This document shows, in pieces, positions 1-6,839 of a DNA stretch of 8,394 bases. Origin of the DNA: a bacterium (GTDB lineage Bacteria; Bacteroidota; Ignavibacteria; Kapaibacteriales; Kapaibacteriaceae); the NCBI GenBank assembly GCA_020050895.1, contig JAGVJW010000301.1, forward strand, positions 1-8,394, in the 5' to 3' direction. Below the pieces are notes generated by a model, which saw only the letters and a program-made list of their open reading frames with translations, made no database searches and was not told where the DNA came from. The first letter of the stretch is position 1. Every line of letters starts with the position of its first letter. A program made the position numbers and the translations under genes.

Positions 1-1
1 A

Positions 2-571
2 AAGCGCGTAGATAGCCTGATGTCTGCAAAAATCTATATCGACGATTCTGCTTCGCTAACACCAGTTGAGTTCAGAGCTAAGGTTAGGCGAATGAAGGTG
101 GAACACAAGGTCGATCTGGTTATCCTTGACTACTTGCAACTCATGCATGCTCCAAAAGCCGAAAGCCGCGAACGCGAAATCTCCTTGATTTCTCATACCC
201 TGAAAGCCGTTGCAAAGGAACTCGACATCCCAATACTGGCTCTCTCACAACTTAACAGAGGTCTTGAACAACGCGCAGATAAACGTCCAATGCTCTCGGA
301 CTTGCGCGAGTCTGGATCCATTGAACAAGATGCCGATGTTGTAATGTTCATACACAGACCTGAGTATTACAAGCAGACGGAGTTTGAAGACAAAACATCA
401 ACGGAAAATGTCGCCGAAATCATTGTCGGGAAACAGCGTAACGGACCCACTGGCGATGTAAGATTATTCTTCAACAAGGACAACGCTACGTTTCAGAATC
501 TCGCCTACAACTATTCATCATTTGAAGAACCGACGGAACCGCCCTATCTTCGGGAAGGTGACACATTCTAA
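2..571 (+). CDS. dnaB: Replicative DNA helicase DnaB, C-terminal part (5' end outside window)
   Basis: This is the last 189 codons of the hexameric replicative helicase, which unwinds DNA at the fork using NTP. The frame is open from base 2 and continues off the left edge, so the ATG at 20 is internal. It encodes a residue inside the RecA-like domain (the stretch KIYIDDSASLTP is typical of the family). Visible motifs are the Walker B segment VILDYLQL (Asp codon 128-130), the conserved SQLNRGLEQRADKRP and SDLRESGSIEQDAD segments around 245-340, and GKQRNGPTG near 428-454. In DnaB the Lys and Arg of that last motif act as the inter-subunit arginine finger. The N-terminal primase-interaction domain and Walker A lie outside the window. 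No intein or frameshift is seen in the visible part. The gene ends 14 bases before a secreted WD40 protein gene on the same strand. Confidence 0.96.
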   Translation, partial: KRVDSLMSAKIYIDDSASLTPVEFRAKVRRMKVEHKVDLVILDYLQLMHAPKAESREREISLISHTLKAVAKELDIPILALSQLNRGLEQRADKRPMLSDLRESGSIEQDADVVMFIHRPEYYKQTEFEDKTSTENVAEIIVGKQRNGPTGDVRLFFNKDNATFQNLAYNYSSFEEPTEPPYLREGDTF

Positions 572-585
572 AATTCGGGGCAACG

Positions 586-2619
586 ATGAACGGCAGGGGA
601 GCAATCGTCGTTCTCTTCCTGGTGGCAGTCATTGCGGCTCATGCGCAACTGAAAATTGATCTGCCGGTTGGCGGGGAAATTTTTTACACGAACCGCGACA
701 GCATCGTAGATATTCGATGGAGCGGTATCGAGGATACAATCAACGTTCGATTAGAGTATTCGACTGACGGTCGAACATGGCAGCTCATTGCCGATAGTGT
801 AACTGGTTTGCAATATCAGTGGAGAATCACCGGCCTGCCTGTTTCGAGTTCCTACCGTGTGAGAGTGATACAGTCACGTCCACCCCAGGCTTTCGATAAC
901 GTTATTTATACTGGGCATCAAACATCTGTGGCCGATGCCTATTGGTCTCCTTCGGGCGATCGTATCGTTAGCGTTGCTGCGGAGCCACATATTTGGGACG
1001 CAAATGTTGGAGGATCTATTCCTCTTGTTGCGCTGCCCACACCAACTACAGAATACTCGTCGGTGAGATGGAGACCGGACTCTGCCAAAATCATCACTGC
1101 GTCTGTTGATGGAATGGTGCGCATTTATGAAACTGCTCAGAACTCTTTAGAGTTGACGCTCAACCATCCAGCTCCTGTTGAATATGCCGATTTTAATTCG
1201 ACATTTGACCTCGTAGTCACGGACGCGGACGACAATAGAGCCAGGTTGTTCCGGCCACCCGGTACAGTGGCCATTGGCACTCTCAATCCGGCATCGGTGA
1301 TAGAACATGTAGCGTTTTCTCCAAATGGAAGTCGTGTTCTTGTCTGTGCAAATCAAGCTAAGGTATACTCCGTTACCGGCGGCCTGCCATTAAGTTTTAC
1401 AAAGCACACATCGGGAGTTCTTAACGGCGCATGGAGTCCGGATGGATCTTTAATTGCAACAGTTGGCGGAGATGCTACTGTGCGGTTATGGGATGCTACA
1501 ACCGGAGTTGAGAAGTGGGTTAATTCCGATCCTAAGGAGGGTGTTCGGGCAGTCGCTTTCTCTCACGATGGAACACGGGTTGCTGTTGCAATGAGCGACA
1601 GCACCGTAACACTTTGGGATGTTCAGTCGGGCCAGTTAGTAAATCAATTTGGCGGGCACACAGCAACAGTGAGAATGGTAGAATTCTCGCCAGATGACAG
1701 ATTGATACTCTCAGGATCGGACGATAACTCGGCCATTGTTCATGATGTTGTTACTGGTTCTCGGCGCCGGTATCTTCATTTCGGTGATGTTCTTGCTGCA
1801 CGGTGGAGTCCCGATGGAACCAGGTTTGTATCAACATCGCAAGATACACGAGCCATTGTGTGGCGTGTTCTGAATGTAACCATCCAGGCAGATACAAGCG
1901 AATCGTTTTCGATAGCTCAGCCTCCGCCTGCCTTTGCACAATTTGTTGCCACTGGAGACACGCTCGATATTGGGACTGAAACAACGATATACGTCAGCTT
2001 GGAAGGGGCTCAAGCGCTGGACCTTGCCGACATCGATTCAGTTGTCTTCACCATGGAATACGATGCAACGATGCTGCATCTACTTTCCACATCAATACCA
2101 GTTGTATTCCAAAGCTCTACGTTGGGCATTAACCGAATCACATTCACACCGATACCGCTGCCACTTACAAACTCACCGTTGTTCGATGTCCGATTTCGCG
2201 CAACGCTTGGCATAGATAGTGTTTCAGCATTTTCATTCTATAATGTTAGGCAAATCGGAACCGGTCCCGGAGTTCAAGTTTCAACGCGCAGTGATACTAT
2301 CCTGGTTCGCGGTATCTGCAGGGTATCGGGAACGCCGCGCTTATACAACCCTGTTGGTACGATTCTTCAGATCATTGAACAGCGTGCCGACAATTCTTCT
2401 CTGATAACCATTGACCTTGCCGAATCGGGTGCAACATTGCTTACGTTGTTTTCCCTTAACGGCGATGTATTATGGACCGATGAGGCGAGCAGTAGTGAAA
2501 TTCAGCAGCGGTTATTAATCCGCACACTTTCACATTCGCTAACAGGTGCATACGCCATCCTGGTTGTGCGCACACCTACACAGACAATTTCGAAAATCAT
2601 TGGTCTGGACAAACGATGA
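586..2619 (+). CDS. Secreted WD40 beta-propeller protein with cohesin-like domain and probable T9SS C-terminal tail
   Basis: The protein has 677 residues and no family name that I recognise. In order: a signal peptide (about 1-20, AHA before Q21); a small beta-sandwich at about 24-95 resembling the Kre9/Knh1-type domain (PVGGE start, IRW, YQW, YRVRV strands); eight WD40-type repeats at about 109-427, several with WSPDG/FSPDD and LWD signatures; a cohesin-like beta domain at about 453-560; and a C-terminal segment at about 595-677. That segment (FSLNGDVLW, then LTGAYAILVV, then KIIGLDKR) resembles the T9SS sorting domain. The expected location is the cell surface or outside the cell, reached by Sec and then T9SS. 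The propeller probably binds protein. The ATG start follows a GGGG run five bases upstream, a weak ribosome site. The gene overlaps the next gene by ATGA, so the two are probably made together. No enzymatic motif is visible. The T9SS tail call is from pattern only. Confidence 0.85.
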   Translation: MNGRGAIVVLFLVAVIAAHAQLKIDLPVGGEIFYTNRDSIVDIRWSGIEDTINVRLEYSTDGRTWQLIADSVTGLQYQWRITGLPVSSSYRVRVIQSRPPQAFDNVIYTGHQTSVADAYWSPSGDRIVSVAAEPHIWDANVGGSIPLVALPTPTTEYSSVRWRPDSAKIITASVDGMVRIYETAQNSLELTLNHPAPVEYADFNSTFDLVVTDADDNRARLFRPPGTVAIGTLNPASVIEHVAFSPNGSRVLVCANQAKVYSVTGGLPLSFTKHTSGVLNGAWSPDGSLIATVGGDATVRLWDATTGVEKWVNSDPKEGVRAVAFSHDGTRVAVAMSDSTVTLWDVQSGQLVNQFGGHTATVRMVEFSPDDRLILSGSDDNSAIVHDVVTGSRRRYLHFGDVLAARWSPDGTRFVSTSQDTRAIVWRVLNVTIQADTSESFSIAQPPPAFAQFVATGDTLDIGTETTIYVSLEGAQALDLADIDSVVFTMEYDATMLHLLSTSIPVVFQSSTLGINRITFTPIPLPLTNSPLFDVRFRATLGIDSVSAFSFYNVRQIGTGPGVQVSTRSDTILVRGICRVSGTPRLYNPVGTILQIIEQRADNSSLITIDLAESGATLLTLFSLNGDVLWTDEASSSEIQQRLLIRTLSHSLTGAYAILVVRTPTQTISKIIGLDKR

Positions 2620-4817
2620 AGGTGTGCCTAAGTCATAAATGTTCCTGGACCTTTCGGTTTCACACACAGACCGTTGTGCGATGTTTGATCCTTTTGCTGG
2701 TTCCAGTCGTTTGTCATGCCCAATGGTGGAAGGGTAAAAATCCCGAGCAGATAAATTTATTTAGCGTTGGGTTTGCTATCGACGCTGCTGTGACGATGCA
2801 TAATGGGAATTTTACTCTTCCCTATGCTCCAACGTGCTGCCCGGCTTACACTACTTCAACAACAATTGGACCTTCGCTCTCCGGATTTATTCGAAATGAA
2901 TTTTCGAAACCGTTACGCGTATCTCTGCGAATGACGTATGCGCCCTACTATGCAAACTTCTCAACGGATCAGGGCATTCTTGTTACCAACTCAACTCCCG
3001 GTACTGTCCGGTACTCACTCGACGTTAAAATGGTATTCATCGGAGCTGAAGTTCTCGCCGATATTCGGATTGTGAACCCAATCCGACTCATGTTGGGAGG
3101 ATCTGCCGGGGCAATGACTCAGGCATCGTATTCACAGAAGGAAGATTTGATTGTGCCTGGTGTTGGCACCTTTGAAAACGGTTTGCGTGTGCGCAACCAG
3201 ACAACAAATGCCGATTTGCAGCAACTGTCTAGCTCTGTTGTTGGTGTGGTAGGTGGTGTTGGATTCGATATCCCAATGACGGTAAATCACTCCGTAATGC
3301 TCACACCTGAAGTACTTTACACAATTGGGCTCACGAACATCGTTGAAGGAGTCTCGTGGAAGGCAGATCAACTGCGGGTTGGTGTGGGCATTGGATTTGC
3401 ACTGAATGCGCCTGATCCGCCCCTTCCCATCATACAGAGAAAAGTTGAGTACGTTGATTCTGTATTTGCTGATGTACCGCCAGATGGATCTTATAGGCGA
3501 AGCTTAGGGGTAGAGCGCGCTGAGCTCGACACCGTTGTTGAAAATGATACGGTGATGATTACAGAACGCGCATATCGCACAGATACAGTGTTTCGCCCAT
3601 TGAGGCCAATAGTTAATGCAAAGCTTTCTGCTCGTGCATTGCAACCTGACGGTGTGCTGGCCGATGTTTATACCGTGAACATCAGCACACAATTCATTAC
3701 GGAAGCGTTGCCATTACTCCCGGTAGTTTTCTTTGAATCGCAGTCTATATCACTTTCGTTCCGATATCACCAGGTTAAGAGTGTTAAAGAATTTGATATT
3801 CAATCTATTGAGCCGCGAACAACATCGGTACACCGTGACGTGTTGAACATTATTGGACAGCGCATGCTGGCACGTCCGGCAAGCACTATAAACTTAATTG
3901 GGAATTCCGATCCCACAACGGAAGGCGCAGACTGCAGTCTTGCAGCAAAGAGAGCAAACGAAGTCAAGAGCTATCTGGTAAATGTGTGGGGAATTGAATC
4001 GTCGAGAATTCAACTGGCAGAGCGCAGAGGAAGTTGTGCCCCATCGAAGGTGACGCGCGAACCTAGCGAGGATGGATTTTCCGAGAACCGCAGGGTGGAA
4101 ATTGAAACATCAGATCTGGAATTGTTAGCGCCTGTAGCCCAGCGTCGGTTTAATGAAGCACGGTCTGTTACACCTCCCCGTATCGTCCTCGACCCATCGG
4201 GAACGCATGCAGTAAGTGGAAGCGATACGGAGCCTACACAGAAGTATTTTAAATCCTGGAAGGTTGAAGGATCTTCGGGTTCAAAGATTCTGTTTAGTCA
4301 GACAGGTGAAAAGGCGCCACAATCAATCACTCAACAGCTAACGCCTGCGACAGCCGATTTGATGCGCGACGATGTACCGATGAAGGTCAGACTAACTGTG
4401 GAAGCATTGCAGGGAGCCCATGGGTCGGCAGAAGCCGATCTGAGCGTGCGCAAGGATACTTTGAAGACGGAGATTGAACGGCTCACATTAACTCTCTTTG
4501 ACGTATCCAGCGACGAGGTAACTCCGGTTTCGGAAAATCAGATAAAAGAATTTATCGAACATGTCTCTGCTGGTGCTACAGTGATTGTGCGCGGCTTTGC
4601 CGACATGCTGGGTAATGCGGAGTTCAACAGAAAACTATCGGCTAGGCGTGCCCAATCTGTTTGCAACACAATTAACAAATACTTAAAAAAGAAAGTCAAC
4701 GTTGATTGCTCTGAAGTGGCAACAGACAAATTTCCTCCGGGGATTGATTCTTATAATACTCCAGAGGAGAGGTTCTTAAGCAGAACAGTTCAGATCGAAG
4801 TTATACGTTCGCGCTAA
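2616..4817 (+). CDS. Envelope protein with N-terminal barrel-like region and two OmpA-like peptidoglycan-binding domains
   Basis: The protein has 733 residues. A long, slightly basic n-region leads into a hydrophobic core (20-33) and probable cleavage after CHA (A35), giving a mature start QWW. Residues about 45-270 are rich in alternating hydrophobic/aromatic strands and resemble an outer-membrane beta-barrel. A linker with repeated D-T-V segments follows. OmpA-like domain 1 spans about 385-505, with Asp432 and Arg446 at the diaminopimelate-binding positions and an ENRRVEIET end. Residues about 512-620 look like an Ig-type beta domain. OmpA-like domain 2 spans about 622-733, with Asp663 and Arg678 at the exact 15-residue spacing known in OmpA. 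The inferred role is anchoring the outer membrane or a surface complex to peptidoglycan. Cys pairs 440/474 and 683/698 could form disulfides. The start overlaps the upstream WD40 gene by ATGA. There is no later Met before the signal core, although GTG codons at residues 3 and 21 are possible alternatives. The 3' end overlaps the convergent CDF gene by 17 bases. Confidence 0.87.
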   Translation: MKVCLSHKCSWTFRFHTQTVVRCLILLLVPVVCHAQWWKGKNPEQINLFSVGFAIDAAVTMHNGNFTLPYAPTCCPAYTTSTTIGPSLSGFIRNEFSKPLRVSLRMTYAPYYANFSTDQGILVTNSTPGTVRYSLDVKMVFIGAEVLADIRIVNPIRLMLGGSAGAMTQASYSQKEDLIVPGVGTFENGLRVRNQTTNADLQQLSSSVVGVVGGVGFDIPMTVNHSVMLTPEVLYTIGLTNIVEGVSWKADQLRVGVGIGFALNAPDPPLPIIQRKVEYVDSVFADVPPDGSYRRSLGVERAELDTVVENDTVMITERAYRTDTVFRPLRPIVNAKLSARALQPDGVLADVYTVNISTQFITEALPLLPVVFFESQSISLSFRYHQVKSVKEFDIQSIEPRTTSVHRDVLNIIGQRMLARPASTINLIGNSDPTTEGADCSLAAKRANEVKSYLVNVWGIESSRIQLAERRGSCAPSKVTREPSEDGFSENRRVEIETSDLELLAPVAQRRFNEARSVTPPRIVLDPSGTHAVSGSDTEPTQKYFKSWKVEGSSGSKILFSQTGEKAPQSITQQLTPATADLMRDDVPMKVRLTVEALQGAHGSAEADLSVRKDTLKTEIERLTLTLFDVSSDEVTPVSENQIKEFIEHVSAGATVIVRGFADMLGNAEFNRKLSARRAQSVCNTINKYLKKKVNVDCSEVATDKFPPGIDSYNTPEERFLSRTVQIEVIRSR

Positions 4818-5766
4818 GTTTAACAGGGCATGTGGTTTTCCCATGCAGTTCGCAACGTTTGTCGCATGGTGTAACATACACACGTGGGATTGCAGTTGGG
4901 AACTGATCGCTAAGTTCCTTTAATATATCTCGTTCGAGCAGATATAGTGTCTCCAGAGTATAATCGTAAGGCATCACCAAATCAATTTCAATAAAAATAT
5001 CGCGGCCAGACTGTCTGGTGTGAACACTCTTGAACTCACACATTCGATTATGTTTATCGGCAATGATGCGCAGGATTTCATACTGCATGCTATCTGGCAG
5101 CGTGCGGTCTAGGAGCTGTCGAAACGCTTCTCGGCCGTGTCGGATAGGGACGTTGAGGGCGAAAAGCAGAAGAGCAATGGATGTGATGGTGTCTGCAATA
5201 ACAGCTCCCTGAAACGAGCCAAACCACCGGAACAATCCTCCGATGATGATGCCCCCTACCACGCCAATCTCAACCCATGAGTCCATTCGCCACAACTCTG
5301 CATCATAATGAAGCATGGGTTGGTGGAACCGTTGTGCGTTTTTTTTGAGTCGGTGAGACGTATTCCTCAAGATTAGAAAGGAAATAGCGCTCCAAATAAT
5401 TAGAACGGTGGTGTTTGTATCGTGAGGAGGTTCCCGAACAAGCGCAACAGCTTCGATTATTGTAACGATGGTTAGTATGGTAAGAAGTACGGCGCTAACC
5501 AGGATTGCTAAACTCTCGTATTTGCCGTAGCCATAGTTGAAGGCAAAATCCGGAGAGCGCATTGAACGTTCGATTGCAGCAAGAAAGAGAAGTGAATTAC
5601 CGATGTCGATCAGCGAAATAAAGCCATTGGTGCGCACAACAAGGGAATGTTCCCAAATCCCAACTACGAGACTGATGCCTGCGAGGATTATGCATGCCAA
5701 AAGCGACATGGACGACGAATACAGGGGAGTATCACGTCGGAGATATTTGTACAGACTACGTTTCAC
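4801..5766 (-). CDS. Cation diffusion facilitator (CDF) family membrane protein with altered metal sites
   Basis: The protein has 321 residues and is related to the zinc/proton antiporter YiiP (FieF). About six membrane helices (about 20-205) precede a cytoplasmic domain. Family signatures seen are IDIGNS (53-58), YGKYESLA (80-87), AD at 191-192, LLDRTLPD (218-225) and TRQSG (250-254). By alignment from memory with E. coli YiiP, only one of the four site-A ligands remains. D54 matches D49, while I50, R160 and W164 stand where YiiP has D45, H153 and D157. Sites B and C are also largely replaced (F76, Y80, K246, D262, Y297). K82 and D220, the charge-interlock pair, are kept. The tail from C301 to C313 holds three Cys and one His. 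So the fold is secure but zinc transport is not. The start is a GTG inside a GTGA overlap with the upstream gene, implying coupled translation. The next Met is residue 20, too late because it would remove the N-terminal basic stretch. Confidence 0.85.
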   Translation of the reverse strand: MKRSLYKYLRRDTPLYSSSMSLLACIILAGISLVVGIWEHSLVVRTNGFISLIDIGNSLLFLAAIERSMRSPDFAFNYGYGKYESLAILVSAVLLTILTIVTIIEAVALVREPPHDTNTTVLIIWSAISFLILRNTSHRLKKNAQRFHQPMLHYDAELWRMDSWVEIGVVGGIIIGGLFRWFGSFQGAVIADTITSIALLLFALNVPIRHGREAFRQLLDRTLPDSMQYEILRIIADKHNRMCEFKSVHTRQSGRDIFIEIDLVMPYDYTLETLYLLERDILKELSDQFPTAIPRVYVTPCDKRCELHGKTTCPVKLSANV

Positions 5767-6215
5767 CGGATTGATGCGATGGCTAGCGCCGCATATTGTT
5801 TGATAATAAGCGCAATGGACAATACGAGCATAACGATGTTAACAATTGGCATTATCCATGCCCACGAGCCATGTGCGATTGGGTAGACAATGGCAAACAA
5901 TGGCAAAGACCCTTCGATGTTCTCAAGCGAAACCTCATCGGGTGGGATTCGATGCGAATTGGCGTGGTTCATAATTGATTTATACCGTTTTGACTCACGA
6001 AGATATTCTACACCCCATGCAGTGAGCAGAATAAAGTAGATCCACGTCTGACCTGATCGATAGTCTCTCAGCTCATAATCGGAAATCTTTCCCATCCACT
6101 GCATTAGATAAATGATAATCCAATAAATGCCGGCTACAGAGAAGAGAATGCGTACGATTTTGCTAAAAGATCTTTTCTGCTGGCGGTAGCGCTTACTGAT
6201 GGTTGGATGAATCAT
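5763..6215 (-). CDS. Small multi-pass membrane protein of unknown function, coupled to the CDF gene
   Basis: The protein has 150 residues from the ATG at 6215 and is not recognised. A basic N-terminus (residues 8-22 carry many Lys/Arg) precedes hydrophobic segments at about 20-41 and 55-72. A charged loop at 73-102 (LRESKRYK and PPDEVSLENIEG) follows, then hydrophobic stretches at about 103-116 and 118-148, giving three or four membrane passes. By the positive-inside rule the N-terminus is probably cytoplasmic. An in-frame TTG at 6239 would add eight residues, but it lies inside the T-tract of the rpsP terminator and has no ribosome site, so the ATG is preferred. No clear Shine-Dalgarno precedes the ATG either. 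The stop overlaps the GTG start of the CDF gene (GTGA), which suggests that the two proteins are made in a fixed ratio and may work together. No metal-binding cluster or catalytic motif is seen. Confidence 0.72.
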   Translation of the reverse strand: MIHPTISKRYRQQKRSFSKIVRILFSVAGIYWIIIYLMQWMGKISDYELRDYRSGQTWIYFILLTAWGVEYLRESKRYKSIMNHANSHRIPPDEVSLENIEGSLPLFAIVYPIAHGSWAWIMPIVNIVMLVLSIALIIKQYAALAIASIR

Positions 6216-6237
6216 TGATCGTTGGTGAATGTTTGAC

Positions 6238-6275
6238 AAAAAAACGCGCAGAATACACTTGGGAATTCTGCGCGT
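6238..6275 (-). terminator. Intrinsic terminator after rpsP
   Basis: A perfect 11-base inverted repeat (arms 6244-6254 and 6265-6275, ACGCGCAGAAT and its complement) encloses a 10-base loop. On the minus strand the hairpin is followed directly by a run of T (complement of A 6238-6243). It lies 26 bases past the rpsP stop codon, the right place to end the ffh-rpsP transcript. The plus strand has no T-run after the hairpin, so it works in one direction only. Confidence 0.9.
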
Positions 6276-6301
6276 CGAACATACGTCAGGTTAGTTGAAT
6301 A

Positions 6302-6763
6302 CTACTCTGCAGGCTCCGACTGTTCTCCTTGCGGCTCTGCCTTAGCGGGTTGGTCGGGTGCAGCAGGTTCTTCTGCTTGTTTTTCGGTAGGAGCAGGCTT
6401 TGCAGCACGTTCGGCACGACGTTTCTTAAGCCTTTGGTAGCGTTCTGTTGCATTCAACTTATGCTGAACGACTGCTGCATCTATCTCCTCTGGTGATTTG
6501 TCTTTGAACGATAGATGCTGACGCAGCAGAACACCTTCGCGACTGAGAATTTGACGAACAATTTCAGTAGGCTGGGCGCCTACGCCGAGCCAGTACAAGG
6601 CACGCTGCTCATCGAGAACAACATGCTTTGGCGACGTCATCGGATCGATGTATCCGACGCGCTCAATTGATGCGCCGTCCCTACGTGCGCGTCCGTCGAT
6701 CGCAACGATGTCGTAGAAAGGATGTTTCTTACGACCGCGGCGACGCAAGCGGAGTTTTACCAT
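6302..6763 (-). CDS. rpsP: 30S ribosomal protein S16 with acidic/Ala-Pro-rich C-terminal extension
   Basis: S16 is an assembly protein of the small ribosomal subunit and binds 16S rRNA. The N-terminal 85 residues carry the family hallmarks: VKLRLRRRGRKKHPFYDIV at 2-20, then RDGASIERVGYIDP (28-41) and a segment ending in the GAQPTEIVRQIL region (62-73). The product is 153 residues, against roughly 80-90 for short S16 proteins. The extra part is a basic helix-like stretch (about 105-120) followed by a low-complexity Ala/Pro/Glu/Gln tail to the end. Extended S16 proteins are common in Bacteroidota, so the tail is probably normal for the lineage and exposed to solvent. The start ATG has a good Shine-Dalgarno, GAAGGA at 6774-6769, five bases upstream. 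The gene lies 76 bases after ffh and is followed by an intrinsic terminator. The rimM and trmD genes that often follow rpsP are absent here. Confidence 0.97.
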   Translation of the reverse strand: MVKLRLRRRGRKKHPFYDIVAIDGRARRDGASIERVGYIDPMTSPKHVVLDEQRALYWLGVGAQPTEIVRQILSREGVLLRQHLSFKDKSPEEIDAAVVQHKLNATERYQRLKKRRAERAAKPAPTEKQAEEPAAPDQPAKAEPQGEQSEPAE

Positions 6764-6768
6764 AAAAT

Positions 6769-6774
6769 TCCTTC
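6769..6774 (-). promoter_or_regulatory. Shine-Dalgarno site of rpsP
   Basis: GAAGGA on the minus strand lies five bases before the rpsP ATG. It is the only strong ribosome binding site I see in the window, in keeping with high expression of a ribosomal protein. The other genes rely on weak sites or on overlapping stop/start codons. Confidence 0.75.
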
Positions 6775-6839
6775 AAGAAAAATGTAAAAACCAAATACCC
6801 GGGAAAATCCAAACAGATCAGACCGGAGGTAGCAACATT

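Noticed and set aside
20..22. ATG at 20 as the start of a short DnaB-like protein
   Set aside because: The frame is open to the left edge and the codons before it fit DnaB, so the gene is cut by the window rather than truncated in nature.
2616..2724. Lipoprotein reading of the OmpA-like protein using C33
   Set aside because: The residues before C33 (VPVV) do not match the usual lipobox and an ordinary cleavage after CHA fits better.
4828..4846. Short inverted repeat (GCATG and CATGC arms) near the convergent gene ends, as a possible terminator
   Set aside because: The stem has five pairs plus a mismatch, there is no T-run on either strand, and it lies within the CDF coding sequence (the HGKTTC region).
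6216..6239. TTGTCA at 6239-6234 as a -35 box with AATGAT 17 bases on as a -10 box for the membrane gene
   Set aside because: The -10 candidate would overlap the ATG at 6215 and place the transcript start inside the gene; the match is also only partial.
6302..6415. S16 C-terminal low-complexity tail as a fusion or frameshift
   Set aside because: The tail is in frame, ends at a normal stop before the terminator, and extended S16 proteins are known in Bacteroidota.
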